Assembly (NCBI GenBank): GCA_963729815.1
Contig: CAVSPU010000002.1
Coordinates: 62,001 to 126,000, forward strand
Length of the DNA: 64,000 bases
Source: DAHUXN01 sp963729815
GTDB lineage: Bacteria; Acidobacteriota; Terriglobia; Acidiferrales; UBA7541
Direction of reading: 5' to 3'
Under the pieces are notes generated by a model. That model searched no databases. It had not been told where the DNA came from and was given only the letters and a program-made list of their open reading frames with translations. A program made the translations under genes and the position numbers. This document shows, in pieces, positions 1-9,045 of this stretch; the stretch's first letter is position 1, and every line of letters begins with the position of its first letter.

Positions 1-527
1 GCCGAAAGCCAGCCTTCCATCGCCCGCAGGGCCAATCCCGGATTCATCTTCGCCACGATGGGCCTCCACGTTTGCGCGAATTCCGGATCGCTCGACGCGG
101 CGGCTTTCTGCGCCGCCAGCGCGCGCTCGATTTCTTGCGTGACGCCATCGTCAAAACGCAGGTAAGCCTGCGAGATGTCCGCGTCGATCAGGGGAACCTT
201 CAGGAATCGAAACACGGAGGCGCGCTCAGCGGCGTCGGGAGGCAGCGCGAAAAAATGTCCTCGTCCCAGGAAAACTGCTCCTGTGACGCGGCCATCGACC
301 GGCTCCAGGAACGCCAGTTTGCCGTCGCCCAGCGTGAGCGCGACCCCGTCGCGGCGCAGCGTCAAATCGCGAACCGCGTAGACACGCGCCGGGTCCACTT
401 GAAGAGCGCTCAGCGTTTGATAAAGTTGCTGGGGCGTTTGCGTTTGTGGGGAAGACTGCAGTCCAGACGTGGCACCGCTGGCGAAGAGAAGTCCCAAGAC
501 GAGTAAGGGCCCGCTACGCACGGCCAC
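1..527 (-). CDS. Secreted protein, C-terminus cut by window edge; possible N-terminal part of an M1-type peptidase
   Basis: The reading frame starts at a GTG at 527 (an in-frame TAA lies just upstream) and stays open to the left edge, so only the first 175 or so residues are seen. The first 25 residues form a signal peptide (MAVRSGPLLVLGLLFASG). The mature part begins with a segment containing LYQTLSALQVDPARVY and then a beta-rich stretch with FLEPVDGRVTGAVFLGRG. This pattern resembles the N-terminal region of secreted acidobacterial proteins often annotated as M1 aminopeptidases. No HExxH zinc motif is visible in this part, so the family call is tentative. A second GTG at 521 is an alternative start. 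Confidence 0.6.
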   Translation of the reverse strand, partial: MAVRSGPLLVLGLLFASGATSGLQSSPQTQTPQQLYQTLSALQVDPARVYAVRDLTLRRDGVALTLGDGKLAFLEPVDGRVTGAVFLGRGHFFALPPDAAERASVFRFLKVPLIDADISQAYLRFDDGVTQEIERALAAQKAAASSDPEFAQTWRPIVAKMNPGLALRAMEGWLS

Positions 528-633
528 GACTCTAACAACTTAAAGTACAAACCGGCAAGTCGCGCGGGTGCGCCCGCGCCCGCGTCGAGTCCAAATTGAA
601 TTGGAATCGGATGTCCGAAAACGTCCAACTATT

Positions 634-1803
634 TCAGAGGGTCGCCAGCAGGCCAGCCAGAAGCGCCGCACGTTCCGGCAGCGCGCGAATCAAGACATGT
701 TCTTTCGGGCTGTGCGCGCCGTCGCCGACCGCACCCAGGCCATCTAGCGTCGGAATGCCCAGCGCGGCCGTGAAATTTCCATCCGAGCCGCCGCCCGTTG
801 ACGCCTCGCGCAGCTCGATTCCCATCTCGTGCGCCAGTTCCCGCGCGTGAACGAAAAGTTTGTGCGCTTCGGCCGAACGCTCCATCGGCGGACGGTTGAG
901 GCCGCCGCGCACTTCGATCTTCGCGCCCGGCAGAATCGGTCTTATCGCATGGAGCCGGCGATTCACAATCGCCGCATCCGCCGCGTGCGCCACGCGCACA
1001 TCAATCAGCGCGCGCGCATGCTCCGCGACGACGTTCGTCATCGTCCCGCCCTCCACCACGTTTGCCTGCACGGTGATCCCGCGCCGCGGACTGTTCAGCT
1101 TCAGCAATCGCGCGATTTGCAACGAAATCTCGTGCACGGCATTCACGCCGCGCTCTGGATCGATCCCCGCGTGCGCACTGCGGCCCGTGACGACCAACTC
1201 TGCCTCGCCGACGCCTTTCCGCTCGGTCTTCAGTCGGCCGTCCAGTCCAAACGACGGCTCAAGCACGAACACTGCGTCGCTTTCGCGCGCCATGCTTTCA
1301 ATGGCGTGTCGCGAGCTGAAGCTGCCTGTTTCTTCGTCCGAGGTCCATAGGAACGCGATTTTTTTTTTCGGCCTGATCCGCAGCGCTCGCAACGCGTCGG
1401 CGGCCGCAAGCGCCATGGTCAGTCCACCTTTCATGTCGAATGTGCCCGGTCCCCATGCGCGGCCCTTCGCCGCGCGGAATGGCATTTTCTCCAGCGTGCC
1501 TGCCGGGTAGACAGTGTCGAGGTGGCCCAAAATCATAATCTGGCCCGCGGGGCGTCCCCGCCCGAGCCAGAGATCCGCGCGAACGTGATTTCCGCGTTCG
1601 CGTTGGCGCAGCAGACGGACTCGCGCGCCGCGCCGCTTCCATTCTCCGGCGACCATCGCGCCAAATGCGTCCACGGCGGCCTTGTCGTCCGAGGGCGATT
1701 CCATCTCGACCATGCGTTTCAGCAGGCGCACAATCGGCTGCTCGTGTTCGCGCAGCCAGCCCAGCAATTCACGCATCGCAATCGCCGTTCCCTTCGTCGT
1801 CAT
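634..1803 (-). CDS. M20 family metallopeptidase (carboxypeptidase G2/ArgE-like)
   Basis: A zinc-dependent exopeptidase or deacylase of the M20 family, about 389 aa. The dinuclear zinc-site motifs are in order: GHLDTVY (His, Asp), GPGTFDMKGG (bridging Asp), SDEETGS (catalytic and ligand Glu), LEPS, and a late GAHSPKEH His. The lid/dimerisation domain is marked by GRSAHAGIDPERG. No signal peptide is evident, so it is probably cytoplasmic. The start is uncertain: the frame is open to a TTG at 1842, with ATG at 1803 (weak AGGA upstream) and ATG at 1776; the family usually begins near the latter. It is transcribed divergently from the TPR protein. Substrate cannot be told from sequence; glutamate-conjugate hydrolysis is typical of the subfamily. 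Confidence 0.88.
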   Translation of the reverse strand: MTTKGTAIAMRELLGWLREHEQPIVRLLKRMVEMESPSDDKAAVDAFGAMVAGEWKRRGARVRLLRQRERGNHVRADLWLGRGRPAGQIMILGHLDTVYPAGTLEKMPFRAAKGRAWGPGTFDMKGGLTMALAAADALRALRIRPKKKIAFLWTSDEETGSFSSRHAIESMARESDAVFVLEPSFGLDGRLKTERKGVGEAELVVTGRSAHAGIDPERGVNAVHEISLQIARLLKLNSPRRGITVQANVVEGGTMTNVVAEHARALIDVRVAHAADAAIVNRRLHAIRPILPGAKIEVRGGLNRPPMERSAEAHKLFVHARELAHEMGIELREASTGGGSDGNFTAALGIPTLDGLGAVGDGAHSPKEHVLIRALPERAALLAGLLATL

Positions 1804-2024
1804 CGTGCCGCGTATCCTAACAATCGTCCGCTCATTCAGCAACGCCCCTCGCGCGTCTCTATTTCATCTCCGCGGCCCGGCGCTGCAAATTCCTGTTTTG
1901 TGCCCGCCCGCGCGTCCGGTATATTGGTCGTGCGCTTCTGTGCGGGTTTTCTCCGGAGTCTTACCAGGGAAACCGGGTGTCTGCCCGTTAATTCTTGGGG
2001 CTGGCCGGCAGCGCTATCAAACGC

Positions 2025-4601
2025 ATGAGTCAAGACGTCACCAAGCATCTCGAGCGGGCCCGCAAACACCTGGAGAAGAATAAGCTTCAGGATGCCATTG
2101 CCGATTATCAGTTGGCGCTCGAGGCCTCTCCAAATCACGCCGAAGCGATCCAAATGCTTTCGGACCTTTACGTCCGCGCGGGCGATCTGGTCCAGGCTGC
2201 CCATTATTTCGGATTGCAGTTTGACCGTCTGGCCGAATCTGGCGACGCGGTCCGCGCTACGGCGATTTTCACGCGCTACCTCAAGGCGTATCCGCAGCCG
2301 GCCCACCGTCTGGTCCGTTATGCGTTCCTTCTGCAGAAACAGAATCGCACGCCCGAAGCAATCGAATGCTATGCAGCCGCCGCGCAGCAGTTCGGCAATC
2401 AAAACGACTGGAAGTCGGAGTTCGAGTGCCTCCAGCGCGTCGCGCAGCTCGACCCGGAAAACGCGGAGCGCCAGGTGCAACTGGCTGCGCTGGCCGAAAA
2501 GCTCGGCAATGCGGAAACCGCTGGCCGCGCGTATCTCCGTGGCGCTCAATTGACCCAGGCTGGCGGGGATTATGACCGCGCCCTTGAACTTTTCGCGCAC
2601 GCTCACCGCGTTACTCCGGAGGACCGCAGCGTGGCTCTCCTTTTCGCCGACGCGCGCCTGCACCGTCGCGATGCCGCCGGCGCCGTCGCGTTGCTTCAGC
2701 CGTTCGCACCCGCGGATCCGGCCGACACGGCTTTTCTTTCGACATTCGGCGAGGCCTTGCTCCTGACCAACCAGCTCGATTCGGCCCGCGAGGTTCTCTT
2801 CGCCTTGTGCAAACAGAAGCCGGAAGGCTTTGACATGCTTTTTCAGCTCGCCGAGCGTTATTTCGAAACGGGCAACGACGAGCAAGCCATCTCCGTCCTC
2901 GATCAGACCAAGGAGTGGATGCTCGCCATCCGCAGCGAATCGATTTTCGCCACGCGCGTCGACATGATCGTCGAAGCCCACCCAAAGTCCGTGCCGCTCA
3001 TTCAATTTTGGGCCAAGCTCTACGATCAGCTCAATCGCGAAGTGAAGTATTTCGACGCCCTCGTTCGCCTTTTCGATCTTTGTCTCGAAAACGACAATGT
3101 GAACGAAGCCTGCGATTCTCTCGATCGCCTGGTGGAAATTGATCCCTACGATTACCGCATTCACGAGCGCATTTCGAAGCTGGAAGGCAAGGCCAGCGCC
3201 GCGTTTCTTCGCAACATCAGCGTTCGTGCAGCGAAAGCCTCCGGCGGAGCGCAAGCGTCGCAAAGCATGGGCGGCGCGGGATTGGGTGAAGCGGCGCGCG
3301 CCCCGGCCACCGACGAAGAGAAGTCGCAGCGGGCGCTCGACGACTTGATCGTCCAGGCCGAGATTTTTTTGCAGTACACGCTGCAGAGCAAAGCCATCGA
3401 ACGCCTTGAGCGCATCGCCGAGTCGTTTCCCGGTCAGGAAGAAAAGAATGATCGCCTGCGCATGTTATACGAACGCGCGAACTGGTGGCCGAAAGGCTCG
3501 CCGAGCCGGCCGCAGGCATCGGGAGCGCCTTCTGCCGCTCAGCCTCCTGCTGCGCCAAGCCCTGCCATAGATGCCGCCTCGGCTGCTGATACGCATCGCG
3601 ATCTCGGCGAGATTGCGGAGATCACGCGTCTGATGTATCGCGAAGTCACGCCGCGCGAAGTCCTCGGCACCGCTGTCCGCGAGATTGGCAAATATTTGAA
3701 CGTTCGCCGCTGCGTCGCGGTCGTAGGCACGCCCGGCAAGGCCGCTCCGATGGTCGCCGAATTTGCGTATTCGGGATTGAAATCGGCTCCTGCCGCCGCC
3801 ATTGCGAAAATCGCCGCCAGCCTCGGAAAAGCCTCGCCCGACGCTATCGGCGGCATCTCCGTGCCGGCGTCTGATCTTCCCGACTTGCGCGCGCTCGACG
3901 TGGAAACGGTCCTCGGCGTTCCTCTCACAGACAAGGACACTCAGGTTGGCGCCGGCGTGCTTTTCCTCGGCGACACGGCTTCGCGCCAGTGGAAGCCAAA
4001 CGAAAGCTATTTTCTCCAGGCCGTCGGCGACCAGATCATGATTTCGGTCAATCACACGCGGCTGCGTTCGCTGGTTCGCACGCTCGCCGTTGCCGACGAA
4101 AAAACCGGTTTGCTCGGCCGCGGAGCGTATATCGATTGTTTGCTCGCGGAATCCAAGCGCTCGCGCACGCAAGGCACGCCGCTCACGCTCATCATCTTGC
4201 AAATGGATCACGGCCCGGACTCGCTGCGCCAGGAAGGCGACGCCGTGCTGGAAACTTATCTGAACCAACTCGCGCGCTCCCTGGAGCCCTCGATTCGCCA
4301 GGGCGACCTCGCCGTGAAATACACGGCGTGGTCGCTGGCGTTTGTGCTGCCGGATACGCCGCGCGAAAATGCCGAGGCTCTGGCCGAAAAGTGGCGTCTC
4401 GCGGCTGCTCAGGTTCAGCCTGGTTGGGCTGGTTCTCCCGTGACTTTCAGCGCCGTCGTGGCTGATGCGGCTTCGCGGCCGGCCGATGAAAATGAAGATC
4501 GCGTCACCGAATGGATCAACCGCGCGGAATTTGGCCTGGATGAAATTCGGCATCGCGGTGGCAACACGCTCGTTTCGCTGGCGGCGCCGCAGCCCGCATA
4601 G
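2025..4601 (+). CDS. TPR protein with GAF domain and degenerate GGDEF-like C-terminus
   Basis: A protein of 858 aa beginning MSQDVTKHLERARKHL; the frame is open further upstream to a TTG at 1995, but ATG 2025 starts the first TPR. Residues 1 to about 400 are tandem TPR-like helical repeats. A low-complexity Ala/Pro linker follows (about 500-530), then a GAF-like sensor (about 540-690), then a GGDEF-like fold opening with EKTGLLGRGAYIDCLL, which matches the D-x-LTGL-x-NR helix of diguanylate cyclases. The active-site hairpin reads KYTAWSLAFVLP, where a GGDEF loop would be expected, so the Gly-Gly-Asp-Glu residues are absent. Cyclase activity is therefore unlikely; a scaffold or sensor role is more probable. 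No signal peptide or membrane segment is seen. Confidence 0.85.
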   Translation: MSQDVTKHLERARKHLEKNKLQDAIADYQLALEASPNHAEAIQMLSDLYVRAGDLVQAAHYFGLQFDRLAESGDAVRATAIFTRYLKAYPQPAHRLVRYAFLLQKQNRTPEAIECYAAAAQQFGNQNDWKSEFECLQRVAQLDPENAERQVQLAALAEKLGNAETAGRAYLRGAQLTQAGGDYDRALELFAHAHRVTPEDRSVALLFADARLHRRDAAGAVALLQPFAPADPADTAFLSTFGEALLLTNQLDSAREVLFALCKQKPEGFDMLFQLAERYFETGNDEQAISVLDQTKEWMLAIRSESIFATRVDMIVEAHPKSVPLIQFWAKLYDQLNREVKYFDALVRLFDLCLENDNVNEACDSLDRLVEIDPYDYRIHERISKLEGKASAAFLRNISVRAAKASGGAQASQSMGGAGLGEAARAPATDEEKSQRALDDLIVQAEIFLQYTLQSKAIERLERIAESFPGQEEKNDRLRMLYERANWWPKGSPSRPQASGAPSAAQPPAAPSPAIDAASAADTHRDLGEIAEITRLMYREVTPREVLGTAVREIGKYLNVRRCVAVVGTPGKAAPMVAEFAYSGLKSAPAAAIAKIAASLGKASPDAIGGISVPASDLPDLRALDVETVLGVPLTDKDTQVGAGVLFLGDTASRQWKPNESYFLQAVGDQIMISVNHTRLRSLVRTLAVADEKTGLLGRGAYIDCLLAESKRSRTQGTPLTLIILQMDHGPDSLRQEGDAVLETYLNQLARSLEPSIRQGDLAVKYTAWSLAFVLPDTPRENAEALAEKWRLAAAQVQPGWAGSPVTFSAVVADAASRPADENEDRVTEWINRAEFGLDEIRHRGGNTLVSLAAPQPA

Positions 4602-4625
4602 CTTTCATAAACTCGAGGAGGAATC

Positions 4626-5813
4626 ATGTTTCCCACGGATGTTGTGATTCTCGCTGGAGCGCGCACGCCCATGGCGCGCTACAACGGCGAATTCGCCAAT
4701 ATTTCGGCGATTGATCTCGGCGCGCTCGCCGCGAAAGAAGCCATCAAGCGCTCCACGGTCGATCCTGGCGAAATCGAGCATGTCGTCTTCGGCAACGTGC
4801 AGCAGAGCAGCTCCGACGCCCACTACGGCGCGCGCCACGTTGGCTTGAAAGCCGGCCTGAAAGTTGAGGCTCCCGCTGTCACCGTGAATCGCCTCTGCGG
4901 TTCCGGCATGGAATCCATCAGCCAGGCCGCGCAGCGCATTCTACTTGGCGAGTGCCTGACGGTTCTCGCCGGCGGCATGGAGAATATGACCCAGGTCCCG
5001 CATGTGATTCGCGGCGCACGCTCCGGTTTCCGCCTCGGCGAAGGCAAACTCGAAGACGCGCTCATGGCCGGCCTTCTCGATCCCATCAGCGGCTGCACGA
5101 TGTCCGACACCGCCGAAAATCTCGCCGTCGAGTACAAAATCACGCGCAAGGAAGCCGATGAATATGCACTCCGCAGCCAGCAGGCCGCCGAAGCTGCCTA
5201 TAAAGCCGGCCGCATGAGCGAAGAAATCGTTCCCGTAGAAGTTGGCAAAGGCAAGAGGGCGCATCTTTTTTCGCAAGACGATCACCGCCGTCCGGACACG
5301 ACCATGGAGAGCCTCTCCGCGCTTCCTGCGGCATTCCGCAAGGACGGCATCGTCACCGCAGGAAATGCCAGTGGCATCGTCGATGGCGCGGCCGCGGTCA
5401 TCATGACCAAAGAATCCGTGGCCAAGCAGCGCGGCTGGAAGCCGCTCGGCCGCATCGTTTCCTGGGCCACCGCGGGCGTCGAGCCAAGAATCATGGGCAT
5501 TGGTCCTGTGCCATCGACCAAGAAAGCTCTCTCGCTCGCCGGCCTCAAGCTCGATCAAATCGATCTGATCGAAGTGAACGAAGCCTTCTCGCCGCAATAT
5601 CTCGCCGTCGAAAAAGCGCTGGGCCTCAATCGCGACAAGACCAACGTGAATGGCGGCGCGATCGCCCTCGGTCATCCGCTTGGCGCGACGGGCACGCGCT
5701 TGGTTCTCACTCTCCTTCTCGAGTTGCGCCGCCGCAATCAGCGCTACGGCCTCGCGACCGCGTGCATCGGCGGAGGACAGGGAATCGCCATGATCGTCGA
5801 ATCCATGTCGTAG
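4626..5813 (+). CDS. Acetyl-CoA acetyltransferase (thiolase)
   Basis: A thiolase of 395 aa that condenses or cleaves acetyl-CoA/acetoacetyl-CoA. The nucleophile Cys91 lies in NRLCGSGMES, His350 in GGAIALGHPLGATG, and the general-base Cys380 in CIGGGQG, so the whole catalytic triad is present. The length is normal for the family. ATG 4626 has a strong GAGGAG ribosome-binding site. It opens a forward series with 3-hydroxyacyl-CoA dehydrogenase and crotonase, giving the first three steps from acetyl-CoA to crotonyl-CoA, or the reverse beta-oxidation direction. No butyryl-CoA dehydrogenase or electron-transfer flavoprotein gene is seen nearby. Confidence 0.95.
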   Translation: MFPTDVVILAGARTPMARYNGEFANISAIDLGALAAKEAIKRSTVDPGEIEHVVFGNVQQSSSDAHYGARHVGLKAGLKVEAPAVTVNRLCGSGMESISQAAQRILLGECLTVLAGGMENMTQVPHVIRGARSGFRLGEGKLEDALMAGLLDPISGCTMSDTAENLAVEYKITRKEADEYALRSQQAAEAAYKAGRMSEEIVPVEVGKGKRAHLFSQDDHRRPDTTMESLSALPAAFRKDGIVTAGNASGIVDGAAAVIMTKESVAKQRGWKPLGRIVSWATAGVEPRIMGIGPVPSTKKALSLAGLKLDQIDLIEVNEAFSPQYLAVEKALGLNRDKTNVNGGAIALGHPLGATGTRLVLTLLLELRRRNQRYGLATACIGGGQGIAMIVESMS

Positions 5814-5855
5814 CGTTCATGATCCATAGACCTCATACTCATACAGGAGAACGGA

Positions 5856-6740
5856 ATGGCCATTGAAAAAGTTGGAGTCGTCGGTTGCGGGCTGATGGGC
5901 TCGGGCATTGCGCAGATCGCCGCGCAGGCGGGCTGTCAGGTTGTCGTCCGCGAAGTCAGCGAAGAGCGTTTGAACAAAGGCATCGCCTCGATTGAAAAAA
6001 GCCTCAACAAATTCGTCGAGAAGGGAACTCTCTCGCCCGCCGATCGCGACGCCGCGCGCAGCCACCTTCGCGGCACCACGAAGCTCGAGGATTTGAAAGA
6101 CTGCGACCTCGTCGTCGAAGCCATCATCGAGCAATTGCCCGACAAGCGCGAACTCTACGCCGCGCTCGACAAAATCTGCCCCAAGCACACGATTTTCGCC
6201 AGCAACACGTCTTCGCTTTCCGTCACGGAGATGGCGTTTTTCACCTCCCGTTCCGAGCGCTTCATCGGCCTGCACTTTTTCAATCCCGTCCCGCTGATGA
6301 AGCTCGTCGAAGTGATTCGCACCATCGCCACCGACCCGAAAGTGTTCGACGATGCCGTGGCCTTCGCCGGCCGCGTCGGCAAGGTGCCTGTCCGCACGTC
6401 CGACCGCACCGGCTTCATCGTCAATCGCCTGCTCGTGCCGTATCTTCTCGACGCGGTTCGCGTTCTCGAGCAGGGCGTCGCATCCATCGAAGACATCGAC
6501 AATTCCATGAAGCTCGGCTGCGGCTATCCGATGGGCCCGCTCACGCTGCTCGATTTCGTCGGCAACGACACTACCTATTACATCGCCAACATCATGTTCG
6601 ACGAATTCAAGGAACAGCGTTTCGCGCCGCCCGCGCTGCTCAAGCGCATGGTTCTTGCCGGTTGGAACGGCCGCAAGGCTGGCCGCGGCTTCTACGATTA
6701 TTCCGATCCGGCCAAGCCGCGCGCCATGCAGCTCACTTGA
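5856..6740 (+). CDS. 3-hydroxybutyryl-CoA dehydrogenase (3-hydroxyacyl-CoA dehydrogenase)
   Basis: An NAD(P)-dependent oxidoreductase of 294 aa interconverting acetoacetyl-CoA and 3-hydroxybutyryl-CoA. The N-terminal Rossmann motif is GVVGCGLMGSGIAQ. The catalytic pair is His140 (FIGLHFFNP) and Glu152 (KLVEVI). The C-terminal helical domain contains DRTGFIVNRLLVPYL and GPLTLLDFVGND, as in the Hbd/FadB2 family. It starts 42 nt after the thiolase stop and is followed 28 nt later by crotonase, so the three are very likely co-transcribed. The length fits the stand-alone bacterial enzyme rather than a FadB fusion. Confidence 0.95.
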   Translation: MAIEKVGVVGCGLMGSGIAQIAAQAGCQVVVREVSEERLNKGIASIEKSLNKFVEKGTLSPADRDAARSHLRGTTKLEDLKDCDLVVEAIIEQLPDKRELYAALDKICPKHTIFASNTSSLSVTEMAFFTSRSERFIGLHFFNPVPLMKLVEVIRTIATDPKVFDDAVAFAGRVGKVPVRTSDRTGFIVNRLLVPYLLDAVRVLEQGVASIEDIDNSMKLGCGYPMGPLTLLDFVGNDTTYYIANIMFDEFKEQRFAPPALLKRMVLAGWNGRKAGRGFYDYSDPAKPRAMQLT

Positions 6741-6768
6741 CGCGAATTCGAGAGACGGAGCCTATCCC

Positions 6769-7551
6769 ATGCCCTACGAAAATCTGCTCTACGAAGTGAA
6801 AGATCAAATCGCTTACATCACTTTCAATCGCCCGAAAGTCTTGAACGCGCTCAATACACCCACGATGAGAGAGTTCGGCGAAATTCTCGGTCGCGCACAT
6901 GAGGACGCTTCCGTCCGCGTTCTCATCATCACCGGCGCGGGAGAAAAGTCCTTCATCGCCGGCGCCGACATCAACGAGCTCGCCGTCCGCACAGCCGTCG
7001 ATGGTAAAGATCATTCGCTTGCCGGGCAGGCCGTGCTGCATCAACTCGAAACCATGGGCAAGCCTTCCATCGTGGCTATCAACGGCTTCGCGCTCGGCGG
7101 CGGTTGCGAGCTCGCGCTAGCCTGCACCATGCGCATCGCCAGCAAGACCGCGCGTCTCGGCCAGCCGGAAGTGAAGCTCGGCATCATGCCCGGCTACGGC
7201 GGCTCGCAGCGACTCGCGCGCCTGTGCGGCAAGGGTGTGGCGCATGAAATGATTCTTGGTGGCGAAATGATTTCCGCCGACGAAGCGCTGCGCATTGGCC
7301 TCGTCAATCGCGTCGTCGAGCCCGCCGAATTGATTCCCGCCGCGGAATCCATAGCGAAAAAAATCATCGCCAATGCGCCGCTGGCCGTACGCTTCGCCAT
7401 GGAGGCCGTCGAGCACGGCATGGAAATGTCTCAGGAGGAAGGCCTCTTCCTCGAAGCCACTCTCTTCGGCCTCTGCTGCGCCACGGAAGACATGCGCGAG
7501 GGCACGCGCGCCTTCCTCGAAAAGCGTCCCGCGCAGTTCAAAGGAAAATAG
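6769..7551 (+). CDS. Enoyl-CoA hydratase (crotonase family)
   Basis: A crotonase-fold enzyme of 260 aa that hydrates 2-enoyl-CoA. The start at ATG 6769 (MPYENLLYEVKDQ) matches the usual N-terminus; the frame is open further upstream but overlaps the dehydrogenase. The CoA-binding loop is SFIAGADINEL. Both catalytic glutamates are present: Glu114 in GGGCELALAC and Glu134 in LGQPEVKLGIMPGYGG. The third member of the thiolase-dehydrogenase-hydratase run, it probably makes or uses crotonyl-CoA. Its stop is 5 nt before the ribH start, suggesting one transcript into riboflavin synthesis and nusB. Confidence 0.95.
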   Translation: MPYENLLYEVKDQIAYITFNRPKVLNALNTPTMREFGEILGRAHEDASVRVLIITGAGEKSFIAGADINELAVRTAVDGKDHSLAGQAVLHQLETMGKPSIVAINGFALGGGCELALACTMRIASKTARLGQPEVKLGIMPGYGGSQRLARLCGKGVAHEMILGGEMISADEALRIGLVNRVVEPAELIPAAESIAKKIIANAPLAVRFAMEAVEHGMEMSQEEGLFLEATLFGLCCATEDMREGTRAFLEKRPAQFKGK

Positions 7552-7556
7552 TCCGC

Positions 7557-8159
7557 ATGGCGAAAATCACTGCAAAAGGCAGCGTGGAAAATCCGGCTCG
7601 GGCGAATGAGAACGCCGTTGGCAAGCTCCATCCCGCGCCCATCACCGGCGAGCTTTCCGCTGCAGGCCTGCATTTCGGAATCGTCGCCAGCCGCTTCAAT
7701 CAATTCATCACCGACCGTCTTCTCGCCGCTGCACTCGACGCGCTCGAACGCGCCGGCGTCACGGAAAAACAAATCGAGCTCGTTCGCGTTCCCGGCTCGC
7801 TGGAAATTCCTATCGCCGCGAAAAAACTCGCGCAGACGCGCCGTTGCGACGCCATCATCTGCATCGGCTGCGTGATTCGCGGCGCCACCGCGCACTTCGA
7901 ATATGTTTGCAACGAAGTCGCGCGCGGCGTGCAGCTCGCCCAGCTCGATACGGGCGTGCCCATGCCCTTTTGCGTTCTCACCTGCGACACGCTCGAGCAG
8001 GCCATCGATCGCGCCGGCTTGAAAAGCGGCAACAAAGGTTTCGATGCCGGCCTCGCCGCCATCGAGATGGCCAATTTGTCGCGTAAGCTCGCCGGAAAAA
8101 AGGCGGTCAAATCCAAATTTTCTCGCCGCCAATCCAATCCCCGCGTTCGCCGCCGCTAA
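7557..8159 (+). CDS. ribH: 6,7-dimethyl-8-ribityllumazine synthase
   Basis: Lumazine synthase condenses 5-amino-6-ribitylamino-uracil with 3,4-dihydroxy-2-butanone 4-phosphate, the penultimate riboflavin step. Family motifs: FGIVASRFNQFIT at the substrate pocket, VRVPGSLEIP, CIGCVIRGATAHFEYV with the catalytic His, and PMPFCVLTCDTLEQA. At 200 aa it is longer than the usual 150-160; a 35-residue N-terminal extension and a basic Ser/Arg-rich tail (SKFSRRQSNPRVRRR) account for this. nusB begins 2 nt after its stop; ribH-nusB adjacency is common in bacteria. No other riboflavin gene is in the window. Confidence 0.96.
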   Translation: MAKITAKGSVENPARANENAVGKLHPAPITGELSAAGLHFGIVASRFNQFITDRLLAAALDALERAGVTEKQIELVRVPGSLEIPIAAKKLAQTRRCDAIICIGCVIRGATAHFEYVCNEVARGVQLAQLDTGVPMPFCVLTCDTLEQAIDRAGLKSGNKGFDAGLAAIEMANLSRKLAGKKAVKSKFSRRQSNPRVRRR

Positions 8160-8161
8160 CC

Positions 8162-8569
8162 ATGACCCTTCGCCGCAAGTCCCGCGAGTGCGCTTTGCAA
8201 ATGCTTTTTCAGTGGGACATGAACCATGAGTCTCCCGCTCGCGTCGAGGCCTCCTTTTGGAAATCCGCTCGCGCTGCGGGCTCCACGCGCCGCTTCGCCA
8301 ACCAGCTCTTCGAAGGCGCTGTCGCCCAAGCCGAATCGAACAACAAATTGATCGCTGAACTCTCCAAGAATTGGCGCCTCGAACGCATGCCCGAAATCGA
8401 CCGCGGCATTCTCCGCCTCGCCATTTACGAGCTTCGCTCTGGTACTGCGCCCGTGAAGGTGGTCATCGACGAAGCCCTGGAACTTGCCAAGAAATTCTCC
8501 ACCGCCGAATCCGCTCCATTTCTAAACGGCATCCTCGACGCCGCCTCCAAGTCCTTCGAAAAACCTTAG
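8162..8569 (+). CDS. nusB: Transcription antitermination factor NusB
   Basis: NusB of 135 aa, an RNA-binding partner of NusE in rRNA antitermination. The N-terminus RRKSRECALQMLFQWD and the later LSKNWRLERMPEIDRGILRLAIYEL are characteristic, as is the ending INEALELAKKFS-like segment (VVIDEALELAKKFSTAESAPFLNGILD). It starts 2 nt after ribH and is the last member of this forward series. The length is typical. Confidence 0.96.
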   Translation: MTLRRKSRECALQMLFQWDMNHESPARVEASFWKSARAAGSTRRFANQLFEGAVAQAESNNKLIAELSKNWRLERMPEIDRGILRLAIYELRSGTAPVKVVIDEALELAKKFSTAESAPFLNGILDAASKSFEKP

Positions 8570-8654
8570 CGCCGGCGCCCGCAACTATTTCGCTGCGCCT
8601 GTGTTTCATAAACGGAAAGAGAACGTCTTGACGTGGGCCGCCAGGAGGCCTCGC

Positions 8655-9011
8655 ATGAATTTCACGAAAGCCATTCGCTGCAGTTTCTTAGAAATCGCGG
8701 TCGGGAGCCTGATCGCCATCGGCGCCATGGCTCCGCCGGCCAATGCCGCTCCGCCCTATGGTGCTTACCGTGATCTTCACAGCGACCGCCGCGATATTCG
8801 GCAGGACGTTCGCCAGCGCCGCGCTGTGAATCGCGATATTCGCAGCGACTTCCGCCAGGTGCGCCGCTCCAATCGTGAATTTGGCGTTCGCAGCCCTGAA
8901 TCGCGAGCCATTCGCCGCGACATGCGCCGCGATTTCCGCCAGCGCCACGCCATGAACCGCAATATTCGCCAGGATCGCCGCGACCTCTGGCGCGACCGTC
9001 ACGGCCGCTGA
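8655..9011 (+). CDS. Small secreted Arg/Asp-rich repetitive protein
   Basis: ATG 8655 is preceded by AGGAGG, giving 118 aa. Residues 1-33 are a signal peptide ending near PPANAAPP. The mature protein is almost entirely Arg, Asp, Asn and Gln, with recurring units such as RRDIRQDVRQ, NRDIRSDFRQ, RRDMRRDFRQ and NRNIRQDRRD, spaced roughly 10-20 residues. This amphipathic, highly charged pattern suggests a long helical or disordered secreted polypeptide. No function can be named. It stands alone between nusB and a terminator hairpin. Confidence 0.75.
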   Translation: MNFTKAIRCSFLEIAVGSLIAIGAMAPPANAAPPYGAYRDLHSDRRDIRQDVRQRRAVNRDIRSDFRQVRRSNREFGVRSPESRAIRRDMRRDFRQRHAMNRNIRQDRRDLWRDRHGR

Positions 9012-9045
9012 CCCCTGGCGCGCAGCAACACGCATGAACGCAAAA

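Noticed and set aside
1836..3263. A 475-residue minus-strand frame opposite the TPR protein
   Set aside because: It mirrors the coding strand of a gene with clear TPR repeats and has no recognised domain; a shadow frame.
4626..7551. A complete butyrate pathway
   Set aside because: Only thiolase, 3-hydroxyacyl-CoA dehydrogenase and crotonase are present; no butyryl-CoA dehydrogenase, Etf or CoA-transferase was found nearby.
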